This document shows positions 51,585 through 60,240 of a stretch of 64,000 nt of DNA, in pieces. Source of the stretch: Acidobacteriaceae bacterium (GTDB lineage Bacteria; Acidobacteriota; Terriglobia; Terriglobales; Acidobacteriaceae); the NCBI GenBank assembly GCA_903642235.1, contig CAHJWL010000015.1, positions 1 through 64,000 of the forward strand. The letters are read 5' to 3'. How positions within the stretch are numbered: the stretch's first letter is position 1; each line of letters opens with the position of its first letter. The notes beneath the pieces were generated by a model that worked only from the letters and a program-made list of their open reading frames with translations, did not search any database and was not told the origin of the DNA. A program made the translations under genes and the position numbers.

Positions 51585-52841
51585 ATGAACCTCGCCGAAG
51601 TCCTCACCCAAAGCCTCGAAGCCCTCAACCGCAACCGCCTGCGCTCCGGCCTCACCATGCTCGGCATCGTCTGGGGCATCGTCACCGTCGTGCTTCTGCT
51701 CAGCTACGGCAACTCCCTCGGCACCGAGATCCTCAACGGCTTCATGGGCATCGGCAACAACGTCATCATGGTCTGGGGCGGCCAAACCTCCATGCAGGCC
51801 GGCGGCGAGCGCTCCGGCCAGAAGGTCAAGTTCCGCGACGGAGATGTCGACGCCGTGCGCGACTCCATTCCCTTTCTCAAAGGCGTCTCAGCCGAAACCG
51901 ATAGCGGCTTCTCCTTCCAGTACGGCCCCAAGGTCGTCAACATCTCCACCAAAGCCATCGACCTGCCCTATGCGGAGATGCGCAACCTTGTCGTCGAGCA
52001 GGGCCGCTACTTCGAAGCCTCGGACTTCACCGACCATCGCAAGGTCGTCATCTTCGGCCCCCACGCCGCGCAGAAGCTCTTCAACGGCTTCCCGCCCGTC
52101 GGCGAGACCGTCGAGATCGAAGGCCAGGTCTTCGACGTCATCGGTGTCCTGCGCAACAAGATCCAGGACTCCTCCAACAACGGCCCCGACAATGAAAACG
52201 CCTTCTTCCCCTTTCCGCTCATGCGCGATCTCGCCCAGCAGCGCGATCCGGACTCCATCGTCTTTGAGCCCTCCCGTGCCGATCTCCACATCAAGGCCAT
52301 TCAGGCCGTACGCACCGTTCTCGCCCAACGCCACCACTTCGATCCCGCCGATCAGAAAGCCATCGGCTCGTGGGACACCGTCGAGGACTCGGCAGGTATC
52401 CGTCAGTTTTCAGTCGGCCTCGAGGTTCTGCTCGGCATCATCGGCGCGATGACCCTCGGCGTCGGCGGAGTCGGTGTGATGAACATCATGCTGGTCTCGG
52501 TTACCGAGCGCACCCGCGAGATCGGTCTGCTCAAAGCCCTTGGAGCCCGCCCTCGCGATATCCGCCGCCAGTTCCTCCTCGAATCTCTTACGCTGACTCT
52601 GCTCGCAGGCGTCTTTGGAATGTTCGTCGCGATCATCGTCGCCCACCTGATCCCGCCCATGCCGCTCTACTCGGATATCTACAAGACCTCAAACAACGAG
52701 GGCGACATCCTGCTTCGTGTCTCGCCCCTGATCCTTCTCACCGCGAGTGCAATCCTCGGCCTCATCGGCATCGTGAGCGGTCTTATTCCAGCAATGCGTG
52801 CGGCAGCTCTCGATCCCGTCGTCGCTCTTCGCCGCGACTGA
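51585..52841 (+). CDS. ABC transporter permease, MacB/FtsX type (second of a pair)
   Basis: 418 residues from the ATG at 51585 (GAGAG 2 nt upstream), 19 nt after the first permease stop and the same length. It has the same plan: helix with LTMLGIVWGIVTVVLLLSYG, MacB-PCD domain (DAVRDSIPFLKGVSAETDSG), then GVGGVGVMNIMLVSVTERTR, EIGLLKALGARPRDIRRQFL, and two more helices. The two proteins share the ERTREIGxxKALGAxxxDIRRQF block, so they likely arose by duplication and could form a heterodimer around one imported ATPase dimer. Confidence 0.9.
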   Translation: MNLAEVLTQSLEALNRNRLRSGLTMLGIVWGIVTVVLLLSYGNSLGTEILNGFMGIGNNVIMVWGGQTSMQAGGERSGQKVKFRDGDVDAVRDSIPFLKGVSAETDSGFSFQYGPKVVNISTKAIDLPYAEMRNLVVEQGRYFEASDFTDHRKVVIFGPHAAQKLFNGFPPVGETVEIEGQVFDVIGVLRNKIQDSSNNGPDNENAFFPFPLMRDLAQQRDPDSIVFEPSRADLHIKAIQAVRTVLAQRHHFDPADQKAIGSWDTVEDSAGIRQFSVGLEVLLGIIGAMTLGVGGVGVMNIMLVSVTERTREIGLLKALGARPRDIRRQFLLESLTLTLLAGVFGMFVAIIVAHLIPPMPLYSDIYKTSNNEGDILLRVSPLILLTASAILGLIGIVSGLIPAMRAAALDPVVALRRD

Positions 52842-53202
52842 AAACCGGAAACCACATCTCCATCCGGATCGTCGTTCTGGGTACATCGGCTCGTAGCTCC
52901 GCAGACCGCCGCCAGCCTGGTAGCCGGCACGAACAGCGCCGGCAGATGCTCTGGAAGTCAATCTATGGTGGTCCTGCAAAAGTAACTTACGAACGTGCAA
53001 CAGTTTTCTCGAATTACTCCCGCTCCTGCGGACAGGACCTTCTCCTGCGCGATATGACTTAGAAGCACGACTGATCTTTCTCACTCAGCTTTCAGACCGC
53101 AACGCCTGCAGAAGCTCTTATCAGGATCCCAGCGAAGGATTCCCGCCCGTCAAATTTCCTTGCTCTGCTCGTGGCCAATCTAAACCAGGAGATCGCCTTC
53201 GT
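52842..53202. other. Intergenic leader region before the PEP-CTERM gene
   Basis: 361 bases, no gene supported. A short CCGGC/GCCGG hairpin near 52920-52945 may end the permease operon. The AGGAG at 53189-53193 is the ribosome site of the next gene, about 9 nt before its ATG. No -35/-10 pair stands out; the long 5' region could hold regulation of the PEP-CTERM and ferritin-like genes. Confidence 0.4.
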
Positions 53203-53859
53203 ATGCCTTCCGTTCGCACCGTCTTCCGCTCCGCCTGTCTCCTTCTTCTCTGTCTCGGTGTAAGAGAAAAGGCCTCCGCCACGACCTTCACAGACACCGG
53301 CACCTTCACAACCGATAACCAGGTCTTCGAGACGAATTTCCAGGTCGCGACGGCTTCCACCTACTCTCTCTACACCACCTCCTATGGCGGCGGCGCAAAC
53401 CTCGACGGAACGACCTCGCTCGCAGGTGGATTCGTTCCCGTACTAAGCCTCTTTCACGCAGATGGCACAATCGTCGGCGCTGAGGGTGCCTCCGGCATGT
53501 GCGGCGGCCTTGCACAGAAGGATGGCGTCACAAAGATGTGCGACGACGCCTCTCTCACCCTCGCTCTGACCAGCGGTAGTTACATTCTCGCGCTGACTGA
53601 ATTTCCAAACGTCGCGATCAACAATCTCTCCGACGGCTTTCTCTTCGCGAGCGACCCCCATGCAACCGGCACCACGTGCGGCAAAAGTGGTGGAACCTTC
53701 CTCGAGACCGACGTAGCTCCCTGCGTTCAGCGCAATGGAAGCTATGCCGTCAATGTCACCAACGCCAACGTATCCGCTGTTCCTGAGCCGGCTACCTGGG
53801 CGCTGATGCTTCCTGCGGTCGGCGTTCTCTTCTTTGCCGGTCGTCAGCACCTCAACTAA
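53203..53859 (+). CDS. DVUA0089-like PEP-CTERM sorting protein
   Basis: 218 residues. Signal peptide MPSVRTVFRSACLLLLCLGV, then a beta-sandwich with TFTTDNQVFETNFQVATAST and FVPVLSLFHADG, the pattern of DVUA0089-family surface proteins, and two Cys pairs (MCGGL/KMCDD, TTCGK/VAPCV). The C-terminus is a textbook PEP-CTERM signal: AVPEPATWALMLPAVGVLFF then the basic AGRQHLN. Such proteins are processed by an exosortase and anchored or exported with exopolysaccharide. No exosortase gene is in the window. Followed by the ferritin-like gene after 51 nt. Confidence 0.88.
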   Translation: MPSVRTVFRSACLLLLCLGVREKASATTFTDTGTFTTDNQVFETNFQVATASTYSLYTTSYGGGANLDGTTSLAGGFVPVLSLFHADGTIVGAEGASGMCGGLAQKDGVTKMCDDASLTLALTSGSYILALTEFPNVAINNLSDGFLFASDPHATGTTCGKSGGTFLETDVAPCVQRNGSYAVNVTNANVSAVPEPATWALMLPAVGVLFFAGRQHLN

Positions 53860-53910
53860 CTCCTCCCTTCTCAAAGCGTTTCCAACGGCCCACCTGTACC
53901 CGGAGAACTT

Positions 53911-54786
53911 ATGTCCAAGAGCATCCTGTCTGAACTCGTCACGGCGGTTCCAAATCGTCGCAGCTTCCTCAAGAAGATCGGTGCCGCAACGGCAGCCCTT
54001 GGCGCCATGTCCGTCGGCGCTGCGGTTCCTGCTGACGCGCAGACCGTAACCGAAGATGCTGTCCTCAACTTCGCCCTCAACCTCGAGTACCTCGAAGCCG
54101 AGTTCTACACCTACGGCCTCACCGGCTCCTCCATCACGAACTACGGCATCGGCATCGACGGCGTCGCCAACCCCGGCAATCCCACCTCCGGCGCGCCTGC
54201 CGTTGGCGGTAAGAAGGTCACCTTCTCGAACAATCTCGTCTTCTCGGAGGCGATCATCACGCAGATCGGCTCGGATGAGCGCGCCCATGTCAGGCTCCTG
54301 CGCGAAGCCCTCGGCTCCAAAGCCATCGCTCAGCCGAACATTAACCTCAACGCACTCGGCATTGGCTTCGCCAGCCAGAATGAGTTCCTCACCCTCTCGC
54401 GCATCTTTGAGGACATCGGCGTAACGGCCTACGCAGGCGCCGCCGGCCTTCTCACCACGCCAGCCATCATCACCACCGCTGCCCGTATTCTTGCCGTTGA
54501 ATCCGAGCACGTCGCTACCGTTCGCACCCAGATCGCCCGCCTCAATATTCCCTCGCCCAAGCTCGATGGCGTCGATATCGTTCCACCGCCCACCGGCGCA
54601 CAGGATCAGTATCTCTCCATCAACGTCGGCGACGGTCTTATCTCGACGCGTACCGCGGCCCAGGTGCTCTACCTGGCCTACGGCATGAAGGCAAACGCAG
54701 GCGCCGGCGGCTTCTTCCCGAAGGGCGTCAACGGTGCAATCACCAGGAGTGGAACTGCCGCGACCCCTACTCCCACCAACAGCTAA
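53911..54786 (+). CDS. Tat-exported ferritin-like domain protein
   Basis: 291 residues. The N-terminus NRRSFLKKIGAATAALGAMS is a twin-arginine signal, cleaved near PADAQ. The Ferritin_2-type four-helix domain follows: DAVLNFALNLEYLEAEFYTY, GSDERAHVRLLREALG and ILAVESEHVATVRTQIARL supply Glu/His ligands (E in LEYLEAEF, ExxH-like DERAH and ESEH). Relatives are desiccation-related Rds1-like proteins; metal binding is likely but unproven. A Thr/Pro tail ends the protein. Probably co-transcribed with the PEP-CTERM gene; a strong hairpin follows. Confidence 0.9.
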   Translation: MSKSILSELVTAVPNRRSFLKKIGAATAALGAMSVGAAVPADAQTVTEDAVLNFALNLEYLEAEFYTYGLTGSSITNYGIGIDGVANPGNPTSGAPAVGGKKVTFSNNLVFSEAIITQIGSDERAHVRLLREALGSKAIAQPNINLNALGIGFASQNEFLTLSRIFEDIGVTAYAGAAGLLTTPAIITTAARILAVESEHVATVRTQIARLNIPSPKLDGVDIVPPPTGAQDQYLSINVGDGLISTRTAAQVLYLAYGMKANAGAGGFFPKGVNGAITRSGTAATPTPTNS

Positions 54787-54804
54787 AAACAAATCCAAAA
54801 TACC

Positions 54805-54845
54805 AAGGGCTTCTTCCCCGCTCGCTCGAGCAGGAAGAAGCCCTT
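54805..54845. terminator. Bidirectional terminator between ferritin-like gene and aldolase gene
   Basis: 13-bp stem AAGGGCTTCTTCC / GGAAGAAGCCCTT around a 15-nt loop containing CTCGCTCGAG, followed by T on the plus strand and by TTGG on the minus strand. It lies between the convergent genes. Confidence 0.85.
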
Positions 54846-54861
54846 TCCCTTGCCTGATTGC

Positions 54862-55527
54862 CTACATGGCGTTCTGCTGGTACTTCGATTTCGCCAGTAC
54901 CAACTGCTCCACCTCAAACTCTTTCAACGGTCTCGGTGTTCCAAGTTGATGCGCAACCAGGCAGATCTTCGCGTAGTGCTCTACTGTCTCCATCTTCAGA
55001 AAAGCGTCCAGCAGGCTGCTTCCAAACGTGACCGCCCCGTGGTTCGCCATCAGGATCGCCTCGTGCCGCGGGATCAGATGCGTCAGGCTGGCCGCAACCT
55101 CATCCGTGCCGGTGGTTGCATAGCTCGCTAGCGGCACTGCGCCCAATGCCATCACAGCCTCAGAACACAGCGGCTCGTCCAGAGCCCGTCCCGCACAGGC
55201 AAACGCCGTTGCCACCACAGGATGCGAGTGGATGACCGCCTGCACATCCGGTCTCTGTCCATAGATCGCAAGGTGCATCCCGATCTCGCTTGTTACCTTC
55301 TTTGCCCCGGAGATCTGCCGTCCTTCAGGGTCGATCACCACCATGTCGCGTGGCTGCAGCAGATATTTGCTGGCGCCGGTCGGTGTCGCCAGAAGCCGGT
55401 CCTCCGTGAGACGAACCGACAGATTGCCGGACGTGCCGGGCATGAAGCCCAGCCGATGCAGCCAACGGCCGAAGCGAACAAGGTCTCGCCGCAGCTCAGC
55501 CTCGCGTTGCCGTACCGTGTCGATCAT
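54862..55527 (-). CDS. Class II aldolase/adducin family protein
   Basis: 221 residues from the ATG at 55527 (AGGAG 6 nt upstream). The fold of L-fuculose-1-phosphate aldolase/ribulose-5-phosphate 4-epimerase: GFMPGTSGNLSVRLTEDRLL with the catalytic-loop Asn, TPTGASKYLLQPRDMVVIDP, KKVTSEIGMHLAIYGQRPDV (acid Glu), Zn ligands HSHP and His in ILMANHGAVTFGSSLLDAF. It cleaves or epimerises sugar phosphates. The exact substrate is not readable; methylthioribulose dehydratase (MtnB) has the same fold. Divergent from the M24 peptidase gene. Confidence 0.87.
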   Translation of the reverse strand: MIDTVRQREAELRRDLVRFGRWLHRLGFMPGTSGNLSVRLTEDRLLATPTGASKYLLQPRDMVVIDPEGRQISGAKKVTSEIGMHLAIYGQRPDVQAVIHSHPVVATAFACAGRALDEPLCSEAVMALGAVPLASYATTGTDEVAASLTHLIPRHEAILMANHGAVTFGSSLLDAFLKMETVEHYAKICLVAHQLGTPRPLKEFEVEQLVLAKSKYQQNAM

Positions 55528-55756
55528 GACGCTCCTGTCACACATCCTGGCACCGATACTATCCGCATCAACCGCTTTGGGTAAGCCCCATGCTGCAGCC
55601 ACCCGCAGATTGTCACACCAGGCCGCATCGCATAGAGCTGGCGACTTGCCTGTCGTCCCGGCACAACGGGTGCATTACAGACCTTGACCGGAAGCAGCCA
55701 CGAGGCGTCGAGCAGGTGCACAAAGAGCAGACATCGCCTGCAGCTACAATCCGACA

Positions 55757-57073
55757 ATGCCGACACGAAGAAGCTTTCTCCCGCTCGCTGCCGCGACCGC
55801 TGTCTCCTTTGCCGCCATGCCAGCCCTTTCACAGGATGACACGGAAGCCGGTCCTTCCGCCGCCGGTGAAAAACTTCCGCCCGCGCTCGCTGCCCTCACC
55901 AGCCGTCGCGCCGAGGCCGTGCCCATCTTACTCGCAGAGCGCGAGCAGCGGCTGGAGCGTGCGCGGCACCTTATGACGCAGCAGGGCACACATGCCCTCG
56001 TCATCTGCACTGGAACGTCCCTGCGCTACTTCACTGGTCTGCGGTGGGGCCAGTCTGAGCGCTTCTTCGCCTGGGTCCTCCCTGCCAGGTCGGCGCCTTT
56101 TGTCGTCTGCCCCGTCTTTGAGGAACCGCGCGTGCGCGAGCGGATGGAAAGCAAGCCGCCCACGCTGCCCGCGGCCGCCCAGACCCGGGTCTATGCCTGG
56201 AATGAAGATGAGTCGCCCTTCCTTCTGCTCGGCCGCGCACTCAAGGACGCAGGCATTGCAAGCGGCCGTGTCGGGCTCGAAGAGCGCACACAGTTCGCCT
56301 TCGCCGATGGTATTGCGCAGGCGCTCCGCGGAATCTCCGTCGTCAACGGCACGCCCGTGACAGCAGGTTGCCGCAGCCTCAAAACTCAGGCCGAGCTCGC
56401 CCTTATGCAGCTCGCCAACAACGTCACGCTCTCCGTGTACGAGGCCGCCTTCAAATCGCTTCAGACCGGCATGACGAACCATCAGGTATCCGCCATGATC
56501 GCCGCCGCCTACGATCACATTGGCTTCCCAGGCGAAGCCTCCTGCGAAATCGGACTAAACTCCGCCGTTCCCCATGGAACACTGCAGCCTCAGGTCATCC
56601 GCGAAAGCGAAATCATCCTGCTCGATGACGGCTGCTCCGTCGAGGGCTATCAGTCCGACATCTCACGGTCCCTTGTCCTGGGACGTGCCACCGACAAGCA
56701 GAAGAAGGTCTTCGACATCGTGCATCGCGCCCAGGCTGCGGCACTGGCAGCCGCACACCCTGGTGTGCCATGTTCCGTTATCGACGCCGCGGGCCGCAAG
56801 ATCCTGGCCGACGCCGGCTATGGCCCCGGCTACAAGTACCTCACGCACCGTCTCGGTCACGGCATCGGTATGGATGGCCACGAGTGGCCCTATCTCGTCG
56901 GCGGAAGCACAACCGCTCTCGCAGCAGGCATGTGTTTCTCGGACGAGCCCGGCATCTATCTGCCGGGCGAGTTCGGCATTCGCCTTGAGGACGATTGGCA
57001 CGTCACCGAAGACGGCGGCCGCTTCTTCACCCCGCAGTCCCCCTCCCTTGAAGCACCCTTCGCCAAAGCCTAG
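55757..57073 (+). CDS. Exported M24 family Xaa-Pro aminopeptidase-like protein
   Basis: 438 residues. A twin-arginine-like signal TRRSFLPLAAATAVSFAAMP starts the protein, so it is probably periplasmic. A creatinase-N domain (about 50-200) is followed by the pita-bread metallopeptidase domain. All five metal ligands are visible: two Asp in LDDGCSVEGYQSDISRS, His in HRLGHGIGMDGHEWP, Glu in SDEPGIYLPGEF and Glu in IRLEDDWHV. Relatives release N-terminal residues before Pro. TACAAT lies exactly 6 nt before the ATG and no Shine-Dalgarno exists, so the mRNA may be leaderless. Confidence 0.92.
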   Translation: MPTRRSFLPLAAATAVSFAAMPALSQDDTEAGPSAAGEKLPPALAALTSRRAEAVPILLAEREQRLERARHLMTQQGTHALVICTGTSLRYFTGLRWGQSERFFAWVLPARSAPFVVCPVFEEPRVRERMESKPPTLPAAAQTRVYAWNEDESPFLLLGRALKDAGIASGRVGLEERTQFAFADGIAQALRGISVVNGTPVTAGCRSLKTQAELALMQLANNVTLSVYEAAFKSLQTGMTNHQVSAMIAAAYDHIGFPGEASCEIGLNSAVPHGTLQPQVIRESEIILLDDGCSVEGYQSDISRSLVLGRATDKQKKVFDIVHRAQAAALAAAHPGVPCSVIDAAGRKILADAGYGPGYKYLTHRLGHGIGMDGHEWPYLVGGSTTALAAGMCFSDEPGIYLPGEFGIRLEDDWHVTEDGGRFFTPQSPSLEAPFAKA

Positions 57074-57225
57074 CGCGGAGGTCTCTTCTTGTCTCCCCAC
57101 ATGGATCTCGTATTCGGTGCTTCTGTCAGGCGAAGCTTCACCGAGACTGCGATGCTGTCCATGAACGCGGCAGGAGCTCTGGAAGAGCAGCTTAGGTCTG
57201 CTTCATAGAAGCAGCTTGCGGGGTC

Positions 57226-57321
57226 CTAAATATGCCGTCCAATATTCGGTGTTCCGGGAGCGCAGCAGGCACCCAGACCAGCAATAACAAGCGCGAGGAA
57301 ACGAAGAAGAAGACGTGTCAT
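57226..57321 (-). CDS. Very small putative lipoprotein
   Basis: 31 residues: MTRLLLRFLALVIAGLGACC followed by APGTPNIGRHI. It has a basic n-region, a hydrophobic core and the lipobox LGAC, so lipidation at Cys19 is expected, leaving a mature peptide of 13 residues. GGGAG lies 6 nt before the ATG. Size and layout recall entericidin-type small lipoproteins, but their usual CNTxxGxG motif is not present. A 7-bp hairpin CTGCTTC-ATA-GAAGCAG (57198-57214) follows the stop. It lies in an otherwise empty gap between the M24 and CocE-type genes. Confidence 0.55.
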   Translation of the reverse strand: MTRLLLRFLALVIAGLGACCAPGTPNIGRHI

Positions 57322-57512
57322 GACGAACTCCCTTCGAACATGCGCGTGTTTCTAGTCCGGTCGCTTAGGAGTTGTCAACGAGTATTGCGGAGCAAATTCA
57401 CTCTTTTTAGACCACTGCTGCCTGCTTTGCCGTAAGTGGCCGCCGACTGAAACATGGCTGAGAAGCCAGCGTCTGGCAGAACGTGCTCGCCTTGAAAGAA
57501 CTTTGTAAGGCA

Positions 57513-57540
57513 AACAAAAAAGTGCCGGAGTTCCCGACAC
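57513..57540 (-). terminator. Intrinsic terminator of the CocE/NonD hydrolase gene
   Basis: On the minus strand: stem GTGTCGGG/TCCGGCAC with a 3-nt loop, followed by TTTTTTGTTT, 59 nt past the stop. Confidence 0.85.
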
Positions 57541-57598
57541 TCTTTCCCTGTGCTCCTCTGCACGCGGTCCTCTGCTGCCTTCGACAGCTGCAGGTGCA

Positions 57599-59554
57599 TC
57601 AACTCTGCGGCAGTACCAGCACCTCCACGCCGCTTGCCGCGCCGCCCTGCCGGTACACACTCTCCGTCTCCTTCTTGAAGTCACTCGGCTTCATATGCGG
57701 AATGTCGCCAAAGGTCTGCGGGTTGCGGTCGACCAGCGGAAACCAGGAGCTCTGTACCTGCACCATGATGCGGTGGCCCGTGCGAAACGTATGGTTCACA
57801 TCCGGCATCTCGCTGTTGACCTCGACCACCTTGCCGACCGGCAGGGGCGTCGGCGTCTCCCAGCTGTCACGGAACTTGGCCCGCATGGGCTCGCCTCGCA
57901 CCAACTGCTGATAGCCGCCCAGCAGAATTGGTGCCGCCCCCAGAATCCGTTTGCCCACAGTATCGGTCGGCGGGTCCGGAAAGTCCTCCGGATACACATC
58001 AATCAGCTTCACGACAAAGTCCGCATCCGTTCCCGTTGAGCTGATACGCAGCTTCGGCCGCACCGGCCCGGCGACCGTCACATCCTCGGTCAGCGGCTCG
58101 GTCTCGTACGTCAGTACGTCCGGCCGCTTCGCCGCGAAACGCTGATCGTCTGTCATATAGCGCTGTGGCACCGTATCAGTTACATAATTCACGTACGGCA
58201 CAGGATGCGCCGGATCGCTCACATACGCGTCGACCCCAGCCTTCTCGGTCGGTGCGTCAAAGCTCAAACCGCCATTCTCGCGAAAGTACAAGGTCTTTGC
58301 CGTCGCGCTCTTCGGCGGCCATGCCGGATACTTCTTCCACACATTCGACCCGGTCTCGAAGACGTAGGCCTTCGGCAGCGCCTCCTCCTGCTTACCCTTG
58401 AGGTATTTCTCAAAGAAGGGGTACTGAATCTCTCTGCGAAAGAAGACAGCCGTCTTCTCCCCAAACGTCGCATCGCCCAGATGATCCCCGTCCCAGATCG
58501 ACCAGCCACCATGCGTCCATGGCCCGACAACGAGCGAGTTCGTCGCACCCGGACTCTGTGTGTTGATCGCCTGGAATGTCTTGAATGGACCCGACAGATC
58601 CTCGGCGTCAAACCACCCGCCCACCACCATCACTGCCGCCTTCACACCGTGCATGTGCCGGCTCAGATCACGCCTCTGCCAGTACGCGTCGTAGGTGTTG
58701 TGGACGAGCTGGTCGTGAAACAGAAAGTTCGATCCGTTCAGGTACTCCTTGCCCGTGTCGAGGTTTCCGGTCGGACCAGCTTTGAGATAGAACTCGTAGT
58801 GATCGACAATGGGAAACTCATACGGCTCACCGTGCTTCGGCACCAGAGGATTCTTCTCTGGCTTGAAACTCACATAGAATCCGTAGTTCGCCGCCAGCAT
58901 AAAGCCGCCGCCATGATAGGCATCATCATTGAAAAACAGGTCCGTCATCGGTGCCTGCGGGCTCGCCGCCTTGATCGCCGGATGCGAATCAATGATGCTC
59001 GCCGAGGTGTAAAAACCCGGATAGCTGATACCAGTTATGCCCACGTTGCCGTTGTTGTTCGGCACATGCTTCAGAAGAAATTCAATCGTGTCGTACGTGT
59101 CGGTCGACTCGTCCACATCCTTGTTGGAGGCCCGCTCACCCGGCGCCGCGCCCTTGTCGGAGAGATGCGGACTCATCTCCTGGAACACACCCTCACTGTT
59201 CGACCGTCCCCGCGCATCCGCGCAGACGAAGTTGTAGCCGCTCTCCAGCAGCTCCTGGCTGATTCCCAGCCGTGTCGCAATCATGTCTTCGCCGTACGGC
59301 GCGCAGCTGTAGGGCGTGCGCGTCATCAGAAACGGAAATGGCCCCTTGTCCTTGAACTCTCCCGGCCGCGGCTCGTACACGTTGACGAAGAGCTTCACAC
59401 CATCGCGCATCGGGATCTTGTACTCGAACTTCGCATAGTGCTCGCGAATAAAGTCCGCCGTCGCGCTGCTCTGTGCTGTTCCCTGTGCCCACATCCCTGC
59501 CGCGCCACACACACTCCACGCCGCAACCACGCCACGTTCAAGCCAGCTTCGCAT
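57599..59554 (-). CDS. Exported CocE/NonD (S15-like) family hydrolase
   Basis: 651 residues with a signal peptide (VVAAWSVCGAAGMWAQ). The catalytic alpha/beta domain starts at MRDGVKLFVNVYEPRPGEFK. The nucleophile is in GITGISYPGFYTSA, the Asp in VMVVGGWFDAEDLSGPFKT and the His in LVVGPWTHGGWSIWDG. The oxyanion Tyr is in TRTPYSCAPYGEDM. The C-terminal jelly-roll (XPD C-terminal) domain covers about 450-650. Relatives cleave acyl esters or act as X-Pro dipeptidyl or glutaryl-7-ACA acylases; substrate not assignable. GAGGA lies 6 nt before the ATG. Confidence 0.93.
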   Translation of the reverse strand: MRSWLERGVVAAWSVCGAAGMWAQGTAQSSATADFIREHYAKFEYKIPMRDGVKLFVNVYEPRPGEFKDKGPFPFLMTRTPYSCAPYGEDMIATRLGISQELLESGYNFVCADARGRSNSEGVFQEMSPHLSDKGAAPGERASNKDVDESTDTYDTIEFLLKHVPNNNGNVGITGISYPGFYTSASIIDSHPAIKAASPQAPMTDLFFNDDAYHGGGFMLAANYGFYVSFKPEKNPLVPKHGEPYEFPIVDHYEFYLKAGPTGNLDTGKEYLNGSNFLFHDQLVHNTYDAYWQRRDLSRHMHGVKAAVMVVGGWFDAEDLSGPFKTFQAINTQSPGATNSLVVGPWTHGGWSIWDGDHLGDATFGEKTAVFFRREIQYPFFEKYLKGKQEEALPKAYVFETGSNVWKKYPAWPPKSATAKTLYFRENGGLSFDAPTEKAGVDAYVSDPAHPVPYVNYVTDTVPQRYMTDDQRFAAKRPDVLTYETEPLTEDVTVAGPVRPKLRISSTGTDADFVVKLIDVYPEDFPDPPTDTVGKRILGAAPILLGGYQQLVRGEPMRAKFRDSWETPTPLPVGKVVEVNSEMPDVNHTFRTGHRIMVQVQSSWFPLVDRNPQTFGDIPHMKPSDFKKETESVYRQGGAASGVEVLVLPQS

Positions 59555-59619
59555 CCATCGTCCTCACAGAATGAAATCAGGTTCTGTGAGTGTAACGGGA
59601 GACTTCGACCCGACAGGAT

Positions 59620-60240
59620 CTACGTCAGATCATCCGTGTCAAACACAGGTCGCTTCCGCCCGAGCGCCGACGTGTCCCTTACCCCTGTAACCAGGCTCTC
59701 CACGACCTCGTTCAGTTCGTCCTCATCTGCCGCCACTTCCGCTGTCATCACCGCCTTGCCACCGTTCGGCTCCAGGCTCTCCAGCAGCACCGTAACGTGC
59801 GCCACCGCAACCCCCTCCAGGTTCAATCCCTCGGGCGTCTTCGCCTTGATGCCGACATCCCCTGCCGGCACGCCCAGCAGCTCGGCCACACTCTCCCGCA
59901 TCTCGTTCGCGATCGGTACGATCTTCGGCTGCGCCAGGATCAGCACGGAATCGACATTGACGATCTTGTACCCCGCCGTATGGATCTCTTCCATCGCCGT
60001 CCGCAGAAACAGACTGGAAGCCGCCCCCTTCCATCGCGGATCGCTCGGTGGGAAGAACGTTCCGATATCTCCCGCCGAGACCGCGCCCAGCAGCGCATCC
60101 GTCAGCGCATGCAGCAGCACATCTCCGTCCGAGTGCCCCGCCAGCCCCTCCGCATGCTCAATGTGCAGGCCGCCGATCATCAGCGGAACGCCGGGCTTGA
60201 ACGCGTGCGAGTCAAAGCCATACCCTATACGCAGGCTCAT
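59620..60240 (-). CDS. ispF: 2-C-methyl-D-erythritol 2,4-cyclodiphosphate synthase
   Basis: 206 residues. IspF cyclises CDP-ME-2-phosphate in the MEP isoprenoid pathway. The zinc ligands are in GYGFDSHAF (Asp8/His10 type motif) and GHSDGDVLLHALTDALLGA; the VDSVLILAQPKI strand and IKAKTPEGLNLEG substrate loop are present. About 45 residues after the core (from LLESLEP) form a Glu/Asp-rich tail beyond the usual 160-residue length. It overlaps ispD by 4 nt, a common order. Confidence 0.95.
   Translation of the reverse strand: MSLRIGYGFDSHAFKPGVPLMIGGLHIEHAEGLAGHSDGDVLLHALTDALLGAVSAGDIGTFFPPSDPRWKGAASSLFLRTAMEEIHTAGYKIVNVDSVLILAQPKIVPIANEMRESVAELLGVPAGDVGIKAKTPEGLNLEGVAVAHVTVLLESLEPNGGKAVMTAEVAADEDELNEVVESLVTGVRDTSALGRKRPVFDTDDLT

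Noticed and set aside
50249..51685. 478-codon minus-strand frame opposite the first permease
   Set aside because: Antisense artefact with no recognisable domain; the permease on the plus strand is clear.
53443..54798. 451-codon minus-strand frame opposite the PEP-CTERM and ferritin-like genes
   Set aside because: It covers two genes with strong sorting signals and has no domain of its own.
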